Shown here: piece after piece, positions 10,940-23,562 of the stretch
How positions within the stretch are numbered: position 1 is the first letter of the stretch
Layout: each line of letters starts with the position of its first letter
From: Berberis thunbergii
Taxonomy: Eukaryota; Streptophyta; Magnoliopsida; Ranunculales; Berberidaceae
Direction of reading: 5' to 3'
Length of the DNA: 64,000 nucleotides
Assembly (NCBI GenBank): GCA_003290165.1
Contig: QNQO01000642.1
Span: 558,001-622,000 of the forward strand
The notes under the pieces: model-generated
Seen by the model: only the letters and a program-made list of their open reading frames with translations
Told to the model about the DNA's origin: nothing
The model's database searches: none
Made by a program: the position numbers and the translations under genes

Positions 10940-11640
10940 GTTATCACGCTTGGTGACAACAACTTGCCAGGGATCATTGCCCTCTTCGCGGACAGTGATC
11001 GCTGAACCTAATCAGGTAAGCCTAGCTGGTAACGACTGGCGATAAAGCTTTTCATCAAACCTTGGACTTATAGTCCCCCAATGCAAGGGTGTAGATAGTC
11101 CAGAAGGTGGGAGCCCAGTCAGTCCCAAACTGATTCCGATTGCTCGCCACGGGACCACAACTCTTCAGCGTGGTCGTTGAATCACCAACCCTAGACTTGT
11201 AGCCTCGACTCAAGGGCGTAGATAGTCTAGAAGGTGGAAACTCAATCAATCCTGAACTGATCTCGACGATTTGCAACAGGACCGCTGCTTTTTAGCGCGA
11301 CCGCCGAAACACTCCCAAATTTGTAGCCTGGTGTACTCAAGTGTAGATAATTTGGATGATGGGAGCCTAGTCAGCCATGAACTGATTTCGACAGCTTACC
11401 ACAGAACCAATGCTCTTCAGTCTGGTCGCTAAACACTTACTTCTTGACTCTATCGTCCGCCTTGATCCTTCATAAATTATTCGGATGGTGAAAGTCTAGT
11501 CAGTCCCGAACTGATTCCGATGGCTTGCCATGAGACCACTGCTCTTTAGCATGGTCGCCAAACCTTTACTCCCCTAATCTATCACTCGCCTTGATCGGTC
11601 ATAAATGATTCGGATGGTGGGAGTCTCAAGCAGCTCGCAA
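10940..11640 (+). repeat. Tandem array of about five diverged 125-129-bp units
   Basis: The phase marker (A)AGGTGG/ATGGTGG with a nearby CAGTCAGTC..GAACTGATT recurs at 11104, 11231, 11356, 11485 and 11614, giving periods of 127, 125, 129 and 129 bp. A more degenerate unit precedes from about 10940. Units keep GACC..TGCTCTTTAGC..GGTCGC. Such arrays are known in the 3' untranslated region of Tat/Ogre-type elements, where they can seed satellite DNA. Confidence 0.85.
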
Positions 11641-12043
11641 CACGGCTTCCACTATCCTCTCAACCAGAGGACGCAAATATGAATCTTGCCAAGTCAACAC
11701 CTTCACGCTCAAACGGATTGGTATTCTAACATCAAAAAATGCCACTCGTGCCAATACAAGGATAGTATAGTCGGCGTCGGCATAAAAGCTGATTAGGATG
11801 CCAACTCAAGCTTATGGCGCCTGAGTCAGCACGAACGCTCTGACACAAACACTCAGCCACCACAAGTTTCCAAGGCAACTACTATAGCCGACTAGTCAGA
11901 AAAACAAGCAATGACCTAGGTCATTCACAATAAAAATGTCAAGCCTTTTACTGCAGACAGACCAGTCAACGTCCTAGGCAAAATGGAAAAGCATGCAATA
12001 GAGACAAAAGGAGTAAAATGGATAACACTAATTTCATCAATGG

Positions 12044-15000
12044 TCAAGACAAAAAGAGTACAAGCACACAAAATCGCTCGTAATAAGGAAAAGGCACAAA
12101 AACAAAAGAGTTAAGCCTATTAGAAACAGGGGCGAAAATTGCATCCATATGCGCTTCAACCCGGATGTCAAGGACTGAATCATCCACCTTGTTCGACGAC
12201 ATAGAAGAAACAAACAAGTCTACATATGACATCTTCTTATAACGATCAAGGTCCCACTCCGGATTCTCCTCCGTCATCGGCTACAACAACTCCAGTCGAC
12301 CATGTACGACTTAGCAGAACTCACATTTGCCTTGTTTCTGGAGAAGCTCTTCCACTCACACCTTTGCATCAATAAGTTCACGCTTCAACTTACCAGTCAG
12401 CGCATCAATCTGAGACTGCTCTTCACACCACTAAGTTTATAACACCTCAGCTGGTCTTCGGCCATTCCTAGCTTCTCGAGCATAGAAATCCACATCGAAT
12501 TCCAACTGTTGATTCTCAATGGCCCAGCCAGCTTCCCTTGAAGCACTCTTTTTCAGCAAAGGATTGCATCTCAAAACGTGCTTTATCAGCATCCTCCTGC
12601 GCAACCTAGACTTCTTGGCGTATCCGGCTAAACTCTTGTCTGAGTATGTCCCCATCGGACACTGCCTCTGCTAGTTTGTCTTCAAGGTCCACCAGACGAC
12701 CCTTCTGAGCCTCAGAGGCCACAGTTGATTGATCCAACCACATCTTTTCGGCCTGCTTATTAAGTCGTTCAATTTCATGGAGTGTGTCAGAATACAACAT
12801 CTACACATGCGAGAAGACACGCTCGAAGATGTACACTCTCTCACGAGCCACCTCGACTTCCAATCCAGCAACGGCTGCATGGCTCATATGAGACATACCC
12901 AGCATAAGGTACTTCAAACCCTTATCCATACACCCTTCAAGTGAATCCTCCTCGGGTTTCAGAGCGTGATCCATCAGCCAGCTATGACGCCTGTTTATAT
13001 GCTTCCTACGAAGCATACTCTATATCCACCTCTCGATGCTAGACCTGCAAGCTCTTCTTCACAAAGTCCGATGCAAACATGTTTATCCGCGCATTAGGAT
13101 GAAGCATCCTCTGATCTGGAACTACGCAAGCACCACCCTTCATGGTAACCACCGTCCTCAAACTCTCCTCTGTGGTTTTTCCTTTATCAAGAGCAGTCAA
13201 GCCTTTACTGGGAGACGGCTCAACAGGATTTGGAAGCAAATAAGGAAGCAAAATATCCAAAGGGCTCTCCAACACTTCTAACCGTGACCTTCGACGAGAC
13301 GGTGAACCACGCGACTACAGAAAACACAATCGGTACCATGGCTACTCTCAGGCAAATCATCGGTGGGGCGATCATATTCAATTACCTCGGGCGAATCATC
13401 AAAATGGCCTTCTATCGGAACGACCCCACACGAATCAGTGCCAGTAGAAGCCGCCATTGCAACCTGCACCTGTCGGTCATTCGAGCCTCGACCTGCACGT
13501 CACTAAGTTTCGATCCATCTGTGATTCCCGCCAACTGCAAATAATCTTCCTCCAAACCGGGAACGTTAGACTCCGCCTCAACAGGCCTAGCAGGCTCGCT
13601 CTCATTTCTCAGTGAAGCGGTTCGTGCCGAAGACAAACCAGTTCTGACACGAAACTTCTTCTTCATAAACAAAGCAAACGTCCCAGACGACTCCTTTACA
13701 TCAGACAGGACAATAGCATTGGCCCTAGCAACCTTCCTCTTTCTGGAAGGGGCATCTTCCAACTTGATGCCCGCGTCTCGATACAACGTGGGGGCTATGT
13801 GCCAATTGTCCCACAGCCCACTGCTAATGAAATTGGAAACTCTGATTACATCAATCACCCCCGTTTGAGGCAAGTCACGGAATTTCTCCATTGCAGTTCA
13901 CTCCTCCAAAATAAAAGGAGTAGTGGGAAACCTTTGATGCAAATTTAACTAACCTAAATAAATAGGTTAATTTAGCCTAATTTTAAAAACTGCAAGTGCA
14001 CAGTGTCTAACTGGTAGACAAGGGCAAGTACAGGTCGATCCCACAAGGACTGTGGTTGCAATTAAATTTTCCAAGTTGACTTAAACTAATTTAAATGGGG
14101 TTACAACAATTAAAATATCTAAATAAAAATCAAATTAAAAACAAAATAAAAAGTTTTAAAGAATATGAGAAAGGAAACCAAGGCATTGAATCCACCACAG
14201 GTTCTTTGAGATTTGTGTAATCAAAAATATTGTTTTCAAGATTTAACATGATTAACCTAAAGATTAATCTAAGTTCGCAATTGATTTTAGCAAAGGTATA
14301 AATCCCTAGCATTGCGTGTCTTCTTACGGCACACACAATCACAGGTTTATTTTAACTAATCCTAAATCCCTAGCATTGCGTGTCTTCTTACAGCACACAC
14401 AAACACATATTCAGATTAATTGATTAAATCAGATTTTAATTTCAACAAAGGGTATTTCTAACTACCGACTAGTCTAGATAATTAATCAGGATATAATTGG
14501 TTAAAGCAAGTTATTGAAAATCATAAATCAAATGTGTTTAACGTTCAAGCATAAAGAAAACAATAAATGTAAATACACAAACTCTAGGAAATCTTGTGGT
14601 TTCATCGTAGCCTTGGCGAAGGGTTTAGTTATCCATAGTAGCGGTGGTCACAGCATCAATGGAGGTGGAAGTCATCTCTGCATGGACACGAATCCCAAGA
14701 AAAAGGACTACACAAGCTCTGTGGTGGCTCAGAGAGAACTCGTGGGTGTCAGTAGTGAAAACTGATTCAAAAATCAATTTTTCTCCCGCCAGAAATCGCG
14801 CGGCTCCCCTGCACCTTCGTCTCCAGCCCGAATGCGTCTGCTCCACCGCTAATCTTCGCTCCTCGCGAGATTCCTCCTGCCCCAACCTGGTTCTGAACCT
14901 GCAAAAGAGAGATAGGATGAAGAAAGAATGAGATAACACAAAGAAAACGAAGGAGGATGCGAAACAGGGAGCCTCTGTCGCGAGCTCTGTCTCGCGTGGT

Positions 15001-16560
15001 CTGTTTGAGACGGTGGTCGTGAGAGAGAGAGGCAGGAAGGAGGTCGAGACGAAGAGAAGCCGAGAGAAGAGGAGAAGGATCTGTGGCGAGGCGGAACAGA
15101 GTCGTGGTGGTTGTGGCTCTGTTTCGCGGCAGTGGCGGCTGATGGCGTGTTCTTTTGTGGTCTGGTGGTGAGGTTGGAGCAGAGAGAGAGAAGTGCAGGA
15201 GGTAGAGACCGTGGAGAAGAGAGGAAAACAGGAAGGAGGGAGGCTGCGAGGGAGGAAAACAGGGACTCTGCGCGCGGTGGTGGTGGTGTTCGTTGCTAGG
15301 AATGAACAACAGGGACAGATGGATGGTGGTGTCTGGTGGAGATGCCGGTTGTGGTTGTCGAGGAGGGAAGAAAGGGGGACAGATGCGAGGTGACGTGAGA
15401 GGAGAAAGAAGAGAGTATTGGTGAGATGAGGTGGTGATGGTGATGATTGCGGGATGATCACCCTGCCGGTTTCCCTATCGAGCGAGGATTGCCGGTAGGG
15501 AGAATTAGTGTGGTGGCTGGAAAAGAGAAGAGGGGAGAAAAAAACGTAGAAAAGGAGAGGAAAAGAGAAGGGATGTGGAAGAAGAGAGAATAAGAGATGA
15601 GCTCCTTTCTCTAAGATGGGGAGGCTAAATAGGGTTCTCATATTATATTGGGCTTGGGTTTTTAGGTTAGCATTTTTTTTGGTTTGGGCTGGACCTAGGT
15701 TTATTAGGGTTAGGTTTAGATATGTGTCTCTTTGTTTTGTACCACCACTAGAATCGACCAATTTTCATTCCTTAAATTGTCGCCTTAATATCATTTCATC
15801 GTTAACGCTCAAATTCCTGCCAAGATATGAAAACGAAATAATTATTATAAATTATACTAATCGAAACATTAACATATATAAATTAAGAGATATATTATGT
15901 AATAATTACGTGAATATCAACCTCCCTGCAGAAGAACATGAGCAACGGTTAGTCAATCTATCGTCAAACAAAACAAAGTTGCAAGAAAAGAGTCGAACTT
16001 ACGAAGCTGTCTAAACTGTCGTTCGAGCGGACAACCCTTGCATTGGAAATACTTCAAATCTACAGGGGCCAATAAATAAATCTTCTGCTAAAACTTGAAG
16101 TCATCAAGCAGTCTACCAAAGCACTTCGGCATCCTCAACTTACAGACAACATTGCTCTACAGTCGAGAAGCGGTAAGCAACTGGATCACCCGCGGTATCA
16201 CGCTAACGTCGGCCTCGTTAGCACGAAGTAGAATCATGAGGATAACCCTGTATCCATTGGGTCCCAACTGAGTCGAAAAAATCCCTAGCAAATTCAAGAA
16301 CTCTCAGATCACGTCCAGAACCACGAAACACACTAAGCATCCCCCGGTGTAAACAAATAAGACCATCCGAAGGCGACATTCGCGTCTGGTCGCCCGATAT
16401 AAGGTACAACAACAAATCCTCTGGGACTCCAAACCTAGTACAGATTTTAGCCAAGCTATGTCTAAACAACAACCTGTCTTCAAAACACTCTAGGCCCTCG
16501 GACAAAATAGCATCATCAAGAAGATCTTCTCGGGCCATGGAGAAGACGAACAACTCTTAT
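12044..16560 (-). pseudogene. Element A antisense ORF (PF04195-like), split by a solo LTR
   Basis: Read on the minus strand from about 16560. The first part has CTRFGVPEDLLLYLISGDQT and FFDSVGTQWIQGY, then in another frame VILMILLRANEADVSVIPRV. This is the layout of the plant 'putative gypsy type transposon' domain (VPE.., ..HPF..FL..LxxAPxQLxxNG.R). After the LTR insertion at 13935-15919 it resumes at 13891 with MEKFRDLPQTGVIDVIRVSN and GLWDNWHIAPTLY, a charged middle, and a coiled-coil-like tail near 12606-12800 (LHEIERLNKQAEKMWLDQ). Frameshifts are present. Tat-lineage elements often carry an antisense ORF between gag-pol and the 3' LTR; function unknown. B1 carries a second copy at 26258-28530. 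Confidence 0.65.
13935..15919 (-). repeat. Solo LTR, inverted, with target duplication
   Basis: Reverse complement starts TGATATTCACGTAATTATTA and ends ATTTGCATCA. Flanks are ACCTT at 13930-13934 and ACCTC at 15920-15924, a 5-bp duplication with one mismatch. The same LTR family occurs at 24298-26257 and 51128-53046. No internal retroelement sequence remains, so this is a solo LTR left by recombination. It lies inside the antisense ORF of element A and is therefore younger than it. A 378-residue open frame on its minus strand is proline- and serine-rich LTR sequence, not a recognised protein. Confidence 0.88.
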
Positions 16561-16775
16561 AATCAAAACGATATCTTTGAAAGAAAGAAGTAGAAGAGTC
16601 AGACGCTGCACTGTGGATGACCTATATATGAGATGGGTTCCCGCCATTTTTTTGCCAAACCAACGCACATTCAAGTAATGCAGCGCACGACTCAAGCAAC
16701 GATTCAATTTCAATCATCAGTAGCACATCCCTTCCAGATATGACTTAGCAAACCGATGTGACGGCCCACTAACTC

Positions 16776-16794
16776 GGGGGGGGGGGGGAGTAGC
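16776..16794 (+). other. Polypurine tract of element A
   Basis: A run of 13 G residues then AGTAGC lies directly before the 3' LTR. It is the expected plus-strand primer site. The pure G run is longer than in the B copies (CTCGAGTGAAGTAAT at 28536-28550). Confidence 0.75.
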
Positions 16795-17445
16795 TGATGA
16801 TCCATAAAAACGATCACACCCCTGAGTCATACACATTTCATGATGATCTCGAGGTACTACGGGTTCAAGCAACAGCCTGAGTGATTCTCAGCCCACTCAA
16901 GTTCAACCCGCTAGACAGGCCCAGACTCTCACAGCATGTTAGGCCCACGCGTCTCACAAGTATCCTCGATACCCGTAAGCCCTTTTCAGGCAAGTATATC
17001 GAGGATCTGCTTCGGACGGGCACCACAACTGCTCTTTGCTCCTAACTAGGAAGCAAACACCAGAGTATCTTCTACACAGGGGAACTCCCTTCCACGGAAT
17101 GCTCTCAGATTGGAAACTATCTCGTACGTATCTAGAAGCACGGAGCTAACATGGAACTTCCCTTCTACAACACGACTCCTAATTAGAGAGAGATCTCCAT
17201 GAAGATATTCTCCCTAATCTACGCCTACGATGGTCTGGTTAAGCCAGGACTCCTTGCACTATAAATAAGACATGAGGTTAGTAAGCTAAGGTATGCTACA
17301 AATTCCCTGTTACGGCATTACACCTTTCTCAGATCCTTGTCTGACTTTAGTATTGGAGTGTCATCGGCCATCCCATGGTGGTATATAGCTCACGTGTGTT
17401 ACTTGTGTTGGTCAAATAGGTCAGCGGGACTAGGTCAGAGCAAGA
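16795..17445 (+). repeat. 3' LTR of element A
   Basis: It starts TGATGATCCATAAAA and parallels 7356-8043, including CACTATAAATAAGACATGAG at about 17257. The right edge, near GTCAGAGCA, is approximate because the 5' LTR diverges in its last 25 bp. After it, element X sequence resumes. Confidence 0.78.
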
Positions 17446-18461
17446 TAACCATGGATAATTATTAACAAAAAAATAATGTTAGACCTCAAATTATGCTTAT
17501 AAATCACCTTAAATTCATGTAATTAAAAACAAAATCTCATCATTGTGTTGGAAAGTATCCTAAGACTCAAAACAACTACAAATTTTTTTTTCATAAAGAT
17601 TGGTACAAAGCTACATAAGTGATATAAACAAGTATCTTGTCTATATTCATCAGTATTTCAGTACTATACAGATAATACATTTCTTTTCATTTTCAGTAGA
17701 TACAAAATAATGTCTGGAAACTCTTCATTATAGTATGTCGTTTCTTCCATGTTATGCATAAGTTGATGTGGCGGTTTGCATTATGTGTATTCTTGAATCA
17801 TGTAATTTCTTGCTAATGTCTCTAATTTCATTGCATGTTTTCACCATTTCATTAAACCATTTGTAATTTTCTTATCTGTTCTTTCTTTTCCCTTGACCCA
17901 TTGGCCCCATTACAATCTTGCTTAAGACATTTTGATTGAGTGTGTTATGCAATGTCAAGATGTGGAGATTCGAATGAAGTATGAACATATGGTGTCACTA
18001 ATTCTTGCATTCAGATAGTAGCATTCCTTCCATTAGATCATATATCCAAAAATAGTCAAAAAATGCATTTTTTTCTTGTTATATCATACGTAAGCAATTT
18101 GCTTCCCTTTTACATCAATCCTCTCACATATAACTAGAATAGGAAGAATGATTTAACCAAACAATCAATGGAAAAAGAGTGCATCTAGTGGGATTTTTGG
18201 ATTAATTCTTTTCGACGTGTGTATAAGTTTCATTATTGCATGGATTGATTTAATTGTGGGGTTTCATATCATTGCTATTAATGTCTATAAGTTTTTTAAT
18301 GATGCCGACTTTACCTTGTGTTTGTAAAGAGACTTGATATGTCATGATCCATTGAATATTTTGAGACAAATGTTGGAATGTTTAGGTTCAGTCATTGAGT
18401 CTTTTATCTTTGTTTTTTATAATTTTCTCGAGGACTAACAAAAACTAAGTGTGGGGAGATT
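17446..18461 (+). other. Element X 3' untranslated region and polypurine tract
   Basis: AT-rich noncoding DNA that ends in CTAAGTGTGGGGAGATT (18445-18461), a polypurine tract, directly before an LTR. A 50-bp stretch at 17533-17592 (TCATCATTGTGTTGGAAAGT) repeats 6745-6800 on the other side of element A. Confidence 0.6.
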
Positions 18462-20268
18462 TGATAAGAGGATATTTATCCAATTTTATTGACGTATTTT
18501 TCTATACTTTCTTAGCTAGTTTGCGTTAATTTTTTGTAATTTATATTTTTGTGGTTTTGTAGGTTGCAATAGCAGAATTCCAAAATATAAGCTAAATGAT
18601 ACAAATTGGCTTGAATTATGAAGGCTTGAACTAGAAAGAAATTGCACAAACCAAGAAACCTAGAGAGAATGTATATAAAAGGGACAATACATGTCTCTCG
18701 AGTTATCACCCCCATAACACCCTTGCTTACAATCTCACAACCACCAATCAAATCGCCATCATCCCCTTCTCCTTGCAACAACAACCATAGCCAGCCTCCA
18801 TAGCCATCCATCTTCTTCATCTCATCGCCCACTCATCGTCCTAGCTAGTCAACATTAGCCATCGTCATTTCTTTTTTCTCACCATCACTTGGTTCAGTCC
18901 CCTCTCCATCGATCAACCACAATCATCTGTCCCATCAGCACCATCTCATCAACCTAGTTATCCACAACTCTCTTGTAACCCCTTTCATTTACCTTTCTTT
19001 CCCACACGACAGTAACGATCACACAGTCACTGTCGACCTCCCATTCGTTGATTGTCTTATTCCCCATCAGCACCCCGACAGTCACTTATCCTTTTAGATT
19101 CATATTTTATTATGTATTGCTATCCAAACATGATTAAAATGTATCTTTAAATCCCTTTTTAGCTAGGGGTGGATTCTAAGCCTCGAGCATGTGTGATGGA
19201 TTAATTAAATTCAATCTTTCTTTGCTAATTAGTGAATGTGTTTTGCTTAACTGTTTTATAGAGAACATATCCTTGTAGCGTACCTTAGCTTAACAACCTC
19301 ATGTCTTATTTATAGTGCAGGAGTCCTGGTTCAACCAGACCATCGAAGGCATAGTTTAGGAAGGGGATCTTCTTAGAGATCCTTCTCTAATTAGGAGTCA
19401 TGCTGCAAAAGGGAAGTTCCCTATTAGCACTGTGCTTCTAGATACGCAAGAGATAGTTCCCTATATGAGTCGTAAGAGGAAGTTTCCATGTGTGTTATGT
19501 ACTCTAGTATTTTCTTCCTAGTCGGAAGCGAATAGCTGTTGTAATTACCTGTTCAAAGCTGATCCTCGAGATACTTGCCATAATAGGGCTTACGGGTATT
19601 GAGGATAGTTGTGAGACATGTGGGCTTAGCAAGCTGTAAGGGTTCAGTGAATGTGTTCTACTCAACTGCTTTATCGAGATGTGTGGGCTTAGATAGCTTA
19701 TCCTTGAGATACTTGCCATAAATTCAGTATTTCCTTGCTAATTAGTGACTCTGTTTTGCTTAACTGCTTTATAGAGAATTTATATTTGTATGTTTGTTAA
19801 GGTTGCCAACTTAGCAAGCATGCTAGGATTTGGTGATAGAGTATAGAAGAGTTTCACTCAATAGTTATAATCATATATTCACAAGTAGCTAATACCAATG
19901 AATGTTGGAAAGGTGAAGTCAAAACCTAGGTTAAGAACAACATGTTCATACTTGTAATTACATGCTTAGTCTGTGTTCATATTTTCCATAGAACTTAATG
20001 ATCTTAGATTATTTATCTAACTTGCGATTCCTGATTAAATTGCATGAAAAGAATATTTTGAAAGCAGCGTTGAGATTAATTCAACGAAATTGGAAAAATA
20101 ATAAGGTTAATGCAAAGCGGTCACAGTTAATCTTGAGCATTGTCATTCACGAATTAATAAATGAATTATTGCAGTTTAGTTCATTAGCATATGTTTGCGG
20201 TGTGGACATAAAACCCTTAACTAATTTCTCATAATCTATTTCCTTAAAGTTTTTACTAGTCCTATAGT
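18462..20268 (+). repeat. LTR of element X (first copy)
   Basis: It starts TGATAAGAGGATATTTATCC right after a polypurine tract. A second, 5'-truncated copy is at 28941-30021. In this copy the right end is cut off at AGTTCTCTTCTTCCACC, where B1 gag leader begins. An inverted piece of A-type LTR sits within it at 19275-19722. No protein is encoded. Confidence 0.75.
19275..19722 (-). repeat. Inverted A-type LTR fragments inside the X LTR
   Basis: The reverse complement of 19275-19645 matches the 3' half of the A LTR (GGTAAGCTAAGGTACGC and CTTGAGGATC regions). About 35 bp of duplicated X LTR follows (GAATGTGTTCTACTCAACTG). A second short inverted A fragment at about 19681-19722 follows, and then X resumes with another duplication. 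Confidence 0.7.
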
Positions 20269-20274
20269 TCTCTT

Positions 20275-21740
20275 CTTCCACCTGTAGAACGAGACCTTAA
20301 GCAGTGGAAGGGCCCGCTCCCCAAAAAGTTCTAGAGAGCACGTTCAGGAGAGCCATGTTTCCCCAACAACTTCTCAATGGAGAAGAGGCGGAGGCGTGGC
20401 CGATAGAGGTCCATCGTCCAGAGCCGACAGGCACGTCTCGTACAACCCCATCCGCAATGGGGCCTCAAACCTAAACGTGTTGTTTAATCCCACGATCCCT
20501 CTGTTCATGGACCATATCATGGATGAACTGCTGCCAAAAAATACACCCCATCGAAGTTTAAGTTTTAAGACGGGACATGAGACCCGTCCGATCACCTGCG
20601 CCACTTCCAACACGTTATGGAGCTCAAGGAAGGGTTTGATGCAATAATGTGCCAATCATTCCCTGCAAGCTTGAAAACGTTAGCAATGACGTTGTTCCAC
20701 AGCCTTCATTTCGGACATTGGCATTGGCGTTCCTCACACGCTCCGTGGGCAGCCAACGACTCATAAGGGGTATGCATTATCTGCTAACCTTAAAACAAAA
20801 GTAGAATGAGACGTTGAAGGAGTACGTCACTCGTTTTAATGATGAGTTGACCCTCATCGACGACTGTAGTGATGACACCACCATCACGGCTATCACTTTG
20901 GGTCTGAGAAAAGGCAAGCTCTATGACTTCCTCACCCTTGACCCCCAACCAATATGACAAATTAGCTCAGAGATGCCCAAAGGTACATCACTCTGGAAGA
21001 AAGCTGGCTGCCAAGAGGCAGGCGGAGTCAGAGAAAAAACCCTATGTTCAAAAGGATAGGAAAGAGGGGAAGAAGAAAAATGATGATGACAGTAACAAAA
21101 GGAAGTGCACAGACAACAAAACCAACTCGGGCACCCCAGGCAAGACAAGACAAGACAAGGACACGAATTACGTTGGGTCCAGGTCTATCACCCATATCAA
21201 CACCAATCTGTTTGACATCCTTGATTCCATCAAGGATTGGAAAGAGCTGACGTGGCCACTTAAGTAGCAAGGAGACCCTGCTCGATGCAACAACAACGAA
21301 TATTGTGCCTGCCTCAAAGAAGGCAGACATGATAATTTGGATTACAGAAACCTCAGAGGAGAAGTCGAGTACTGGATTAGGGAAGGAAAACTCAAGGAGT
21401 TTCTATGCTCCAACAGGAGGTAGGGTCGAGCAAATAAAAGAGCTGATGTTGTCAAGGAGCTCGAGAGCTGATGTTGTCAAGGAGCTCGAAATGGAAGCTC
21501 CTGGCATAATTTACGTCCTCCATGGGGTCGGTCTCGAGGGAGAGCAATCAAACAGGTCCCGCAAGAGGACACTAACCGAGATGCAGACATCATCTCAGTA
21601 TGACGACCGACAAGTGCAGTATGCACGAATTCATAGTCCGGTCCCATCACTGACGTTTTCGGAGAGGGATCTCCAGGGGGTACAGTCTCCTTACAAGAAA
21701 GCCATAGTCATCTCTTTCCTATCGCTAAGTCGGAGGTAAA
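20275..21740 (+). pseudogene. Element B1 gag (broken)
   Basis: Pieces read RADRHVSYNPIRNGASNLNV, PLFMDHIMDELLPKNTPH and then SFPASLKTLAMTLFHSL, the P-SL-x-x-A-x-x-W/F-F-x-x-L core of Retrotrans_gag. A lysine-rich tail follows near 21000-21170 (EKKPYVQKDRKEGKKKN). Stops and frameshifts interrupt it. It matches B2 gag (30585-31850) along its length at roughly 80-85 percent by eye. The leader is fused directly to a truncated X LTR. Confidence 0.78.
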
Positions 21741-21744
21741 TAAA

Positions 21745-22280
21745 GTTTTGTGGACACTGGAAGAACACTACATGTCATGTTCCTCAGTGCACTCCGCAAC
21801 ATGCAACTACAGGTGAAAGACCTAACGCCTTCCAGCCACCCTATGCTTAGATTCAGCAGAGAGAAATGTTTTTCCATCGGGAAGATCAATCTAATGGTAG
21901 TGGCAGGAGAGCCACAACTACAGAAGTACCTTGTCCAAAAGTTCATGATAGTTGACGCCCGGTCCACTTATAACATCATTCTGAGAAGGTCGTGGATGCA
22001 TCCAATAAATAAAATATACAGCCAACCATGCCCAAAGTACTATCCGAGATCACCCAACAGCAAGAGACTGCCATTATACAGCCTTAAAATAGTTGAACCG
22101 TTGCCAGTTACAGCGCGGTCCCACATAACAAACATGTCAGGCATTAGGCCTAGAAAAAGTGGTGGACCACTCTATGAGGGCGGAGGAGCTCAAATAACCA
22201 AGGTGCATCTATGCAGAGATCCAGAAGTCAAAGCTAGCAAGGAAATCCAGACTAACAAAGAGCTAAGTAACAATACTTAA
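21745..22280 (+). pseudogene. Element B1 protease
   Basis: The frame contains VDTGRTLHVMFLSALRNMQL, then REKCFSIGKINLMVVAGEPQ and FMIVDARSTYNIILRRSWMH. This is the full retropepsin layout: the DTG catalytic loop and the hydrophobic-hydrophobic-G block near YNIILGR. DTGSS is DTGRT and the ILGR glycine is arginine, so it is probably inactive. The ORF ends at 22280 with no reverse transcriptase after it. Confidence 0.82.
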
Positions 22281-23562
22281 GCAAATGGGCACCAATTCCA
22301 AAAGTTGTTAATCAGTAAGGAACTGCTTGCCAGCACGAATTCCACTATTTAGTAACTTCGTTAACTTTAAAAAAACTTTGCTAGAGAGACCACGCAATCT
22401 GAGCCAATACCATTTACACCTCCTTCAGGGCTAAGATTAGTTATGTATCCTTTGTTGTTTTGATCTCATATCTTGTTTTCTGTTTTTCATTTCAGTGTAG
22501 AAAAGTTGTTCGTACAGGACACATTTCAGAAATAAAATAGATTTTAGTGATTGCAATGAGAATTATTACAAAGCTTGCCAACCAAATAGTACATCAGTTT
22601 ATACACTACATGTATGTAAATCCAATGCAAGCATATATCGGCTGAAACAATGGTAGAGATTATGATCTGCTAGTCTGCATCCATAAAAGAATGTGGTTAG
22701 AGTAAAGCGTTCGGAGTAGAAAGCGAATTAATGCACTCAATTCATTGCTCCGTCAAATCACCTCGCGGGGATGATCCAAATGAGGTAACACGTTCTTCGA
22801 ACCAAAATGCAGACGTCTTCAACCGGCTGGATTACCCTACGAAAACGGGAAGAAAACTATAACATGAGGAGGCAAGAGGAGGATAACCCTCTTGACGGAA
22901 GTGCCTGAAAGGCAGCTGAGCTAACGTCACAGGAAAAATGGTCAAATTCATCAGAGTTTCGCCATGCCAACCTGCCCTCCGTTTGGGGCGTAAAGCGCGA
23001 AACCCAGAGCGAATAAATGCCACAAACTAGCTGCATGTATTATCACCCAATAGCACTGGCAAATGGAAACTCGGGAGCCATAAAATAGGGAAACAAACTT
23101 GTCCCCTGATGAACAGTCTATATTTCTTCTACGAAGATATTACAAGATCTCAGGAGATCAATCTGATGCCTCCAAGATTAGGCGGCATCGCATAATAGCA
23201 AGTATTATCAAGACTCATCGGCGCAAATGTCAAAACATTCGAAGACTTCAGTGGAGGAGATCTTCCTTCAGCCTTTGGAAAACTCAAAGCAAACTCTCTT
23301 TTAAGAAGAATTTGATTAACATGTTCTACTATTTTCATTGTTGTGTTTGAACGCAGAATAACCAGCTCATATATAAGCGAAATAGTTTACAAAGACGAGT
23401 CAACAAATAATTACTTCAACATTAAATGTCGTACGGGAAATTAGAAAAACGACGGTTCCAATTACAACTACACAAGTCCACACCCTGCCAGCAGCCCCAT
23501 TAACTTGGGGGAGTAATCGATTCTGAATCGTCTCGCAAAATGCGCCATATCTCTGATTGATC
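22281..23562 (+). other. B1 3' noncoding region with the intact 'empty site' and polypurine tract
   Basis: No RT or integrase motif in any frame. Positions 22821-22840 (AACCGGCTGGATTACCCTAC) are the uninterrupted version of the place where the outer CACTA sits in B2. A polypurine tract, ACTTGGGGGAGTAATCGA, lies at about 23512-23532. B1 sequence stops near 23562, where another element begins. Confidence 0.7.

Noticed and set aside
14625..15761. 378-residue open frame on the minus strand
   Set aside because: It lies inside a solo LTR, is proline/serine/arginine-rich, and overlaps other long frames in the same LTR. No domain is visible; GC-rich LTR sequence explains its openness.
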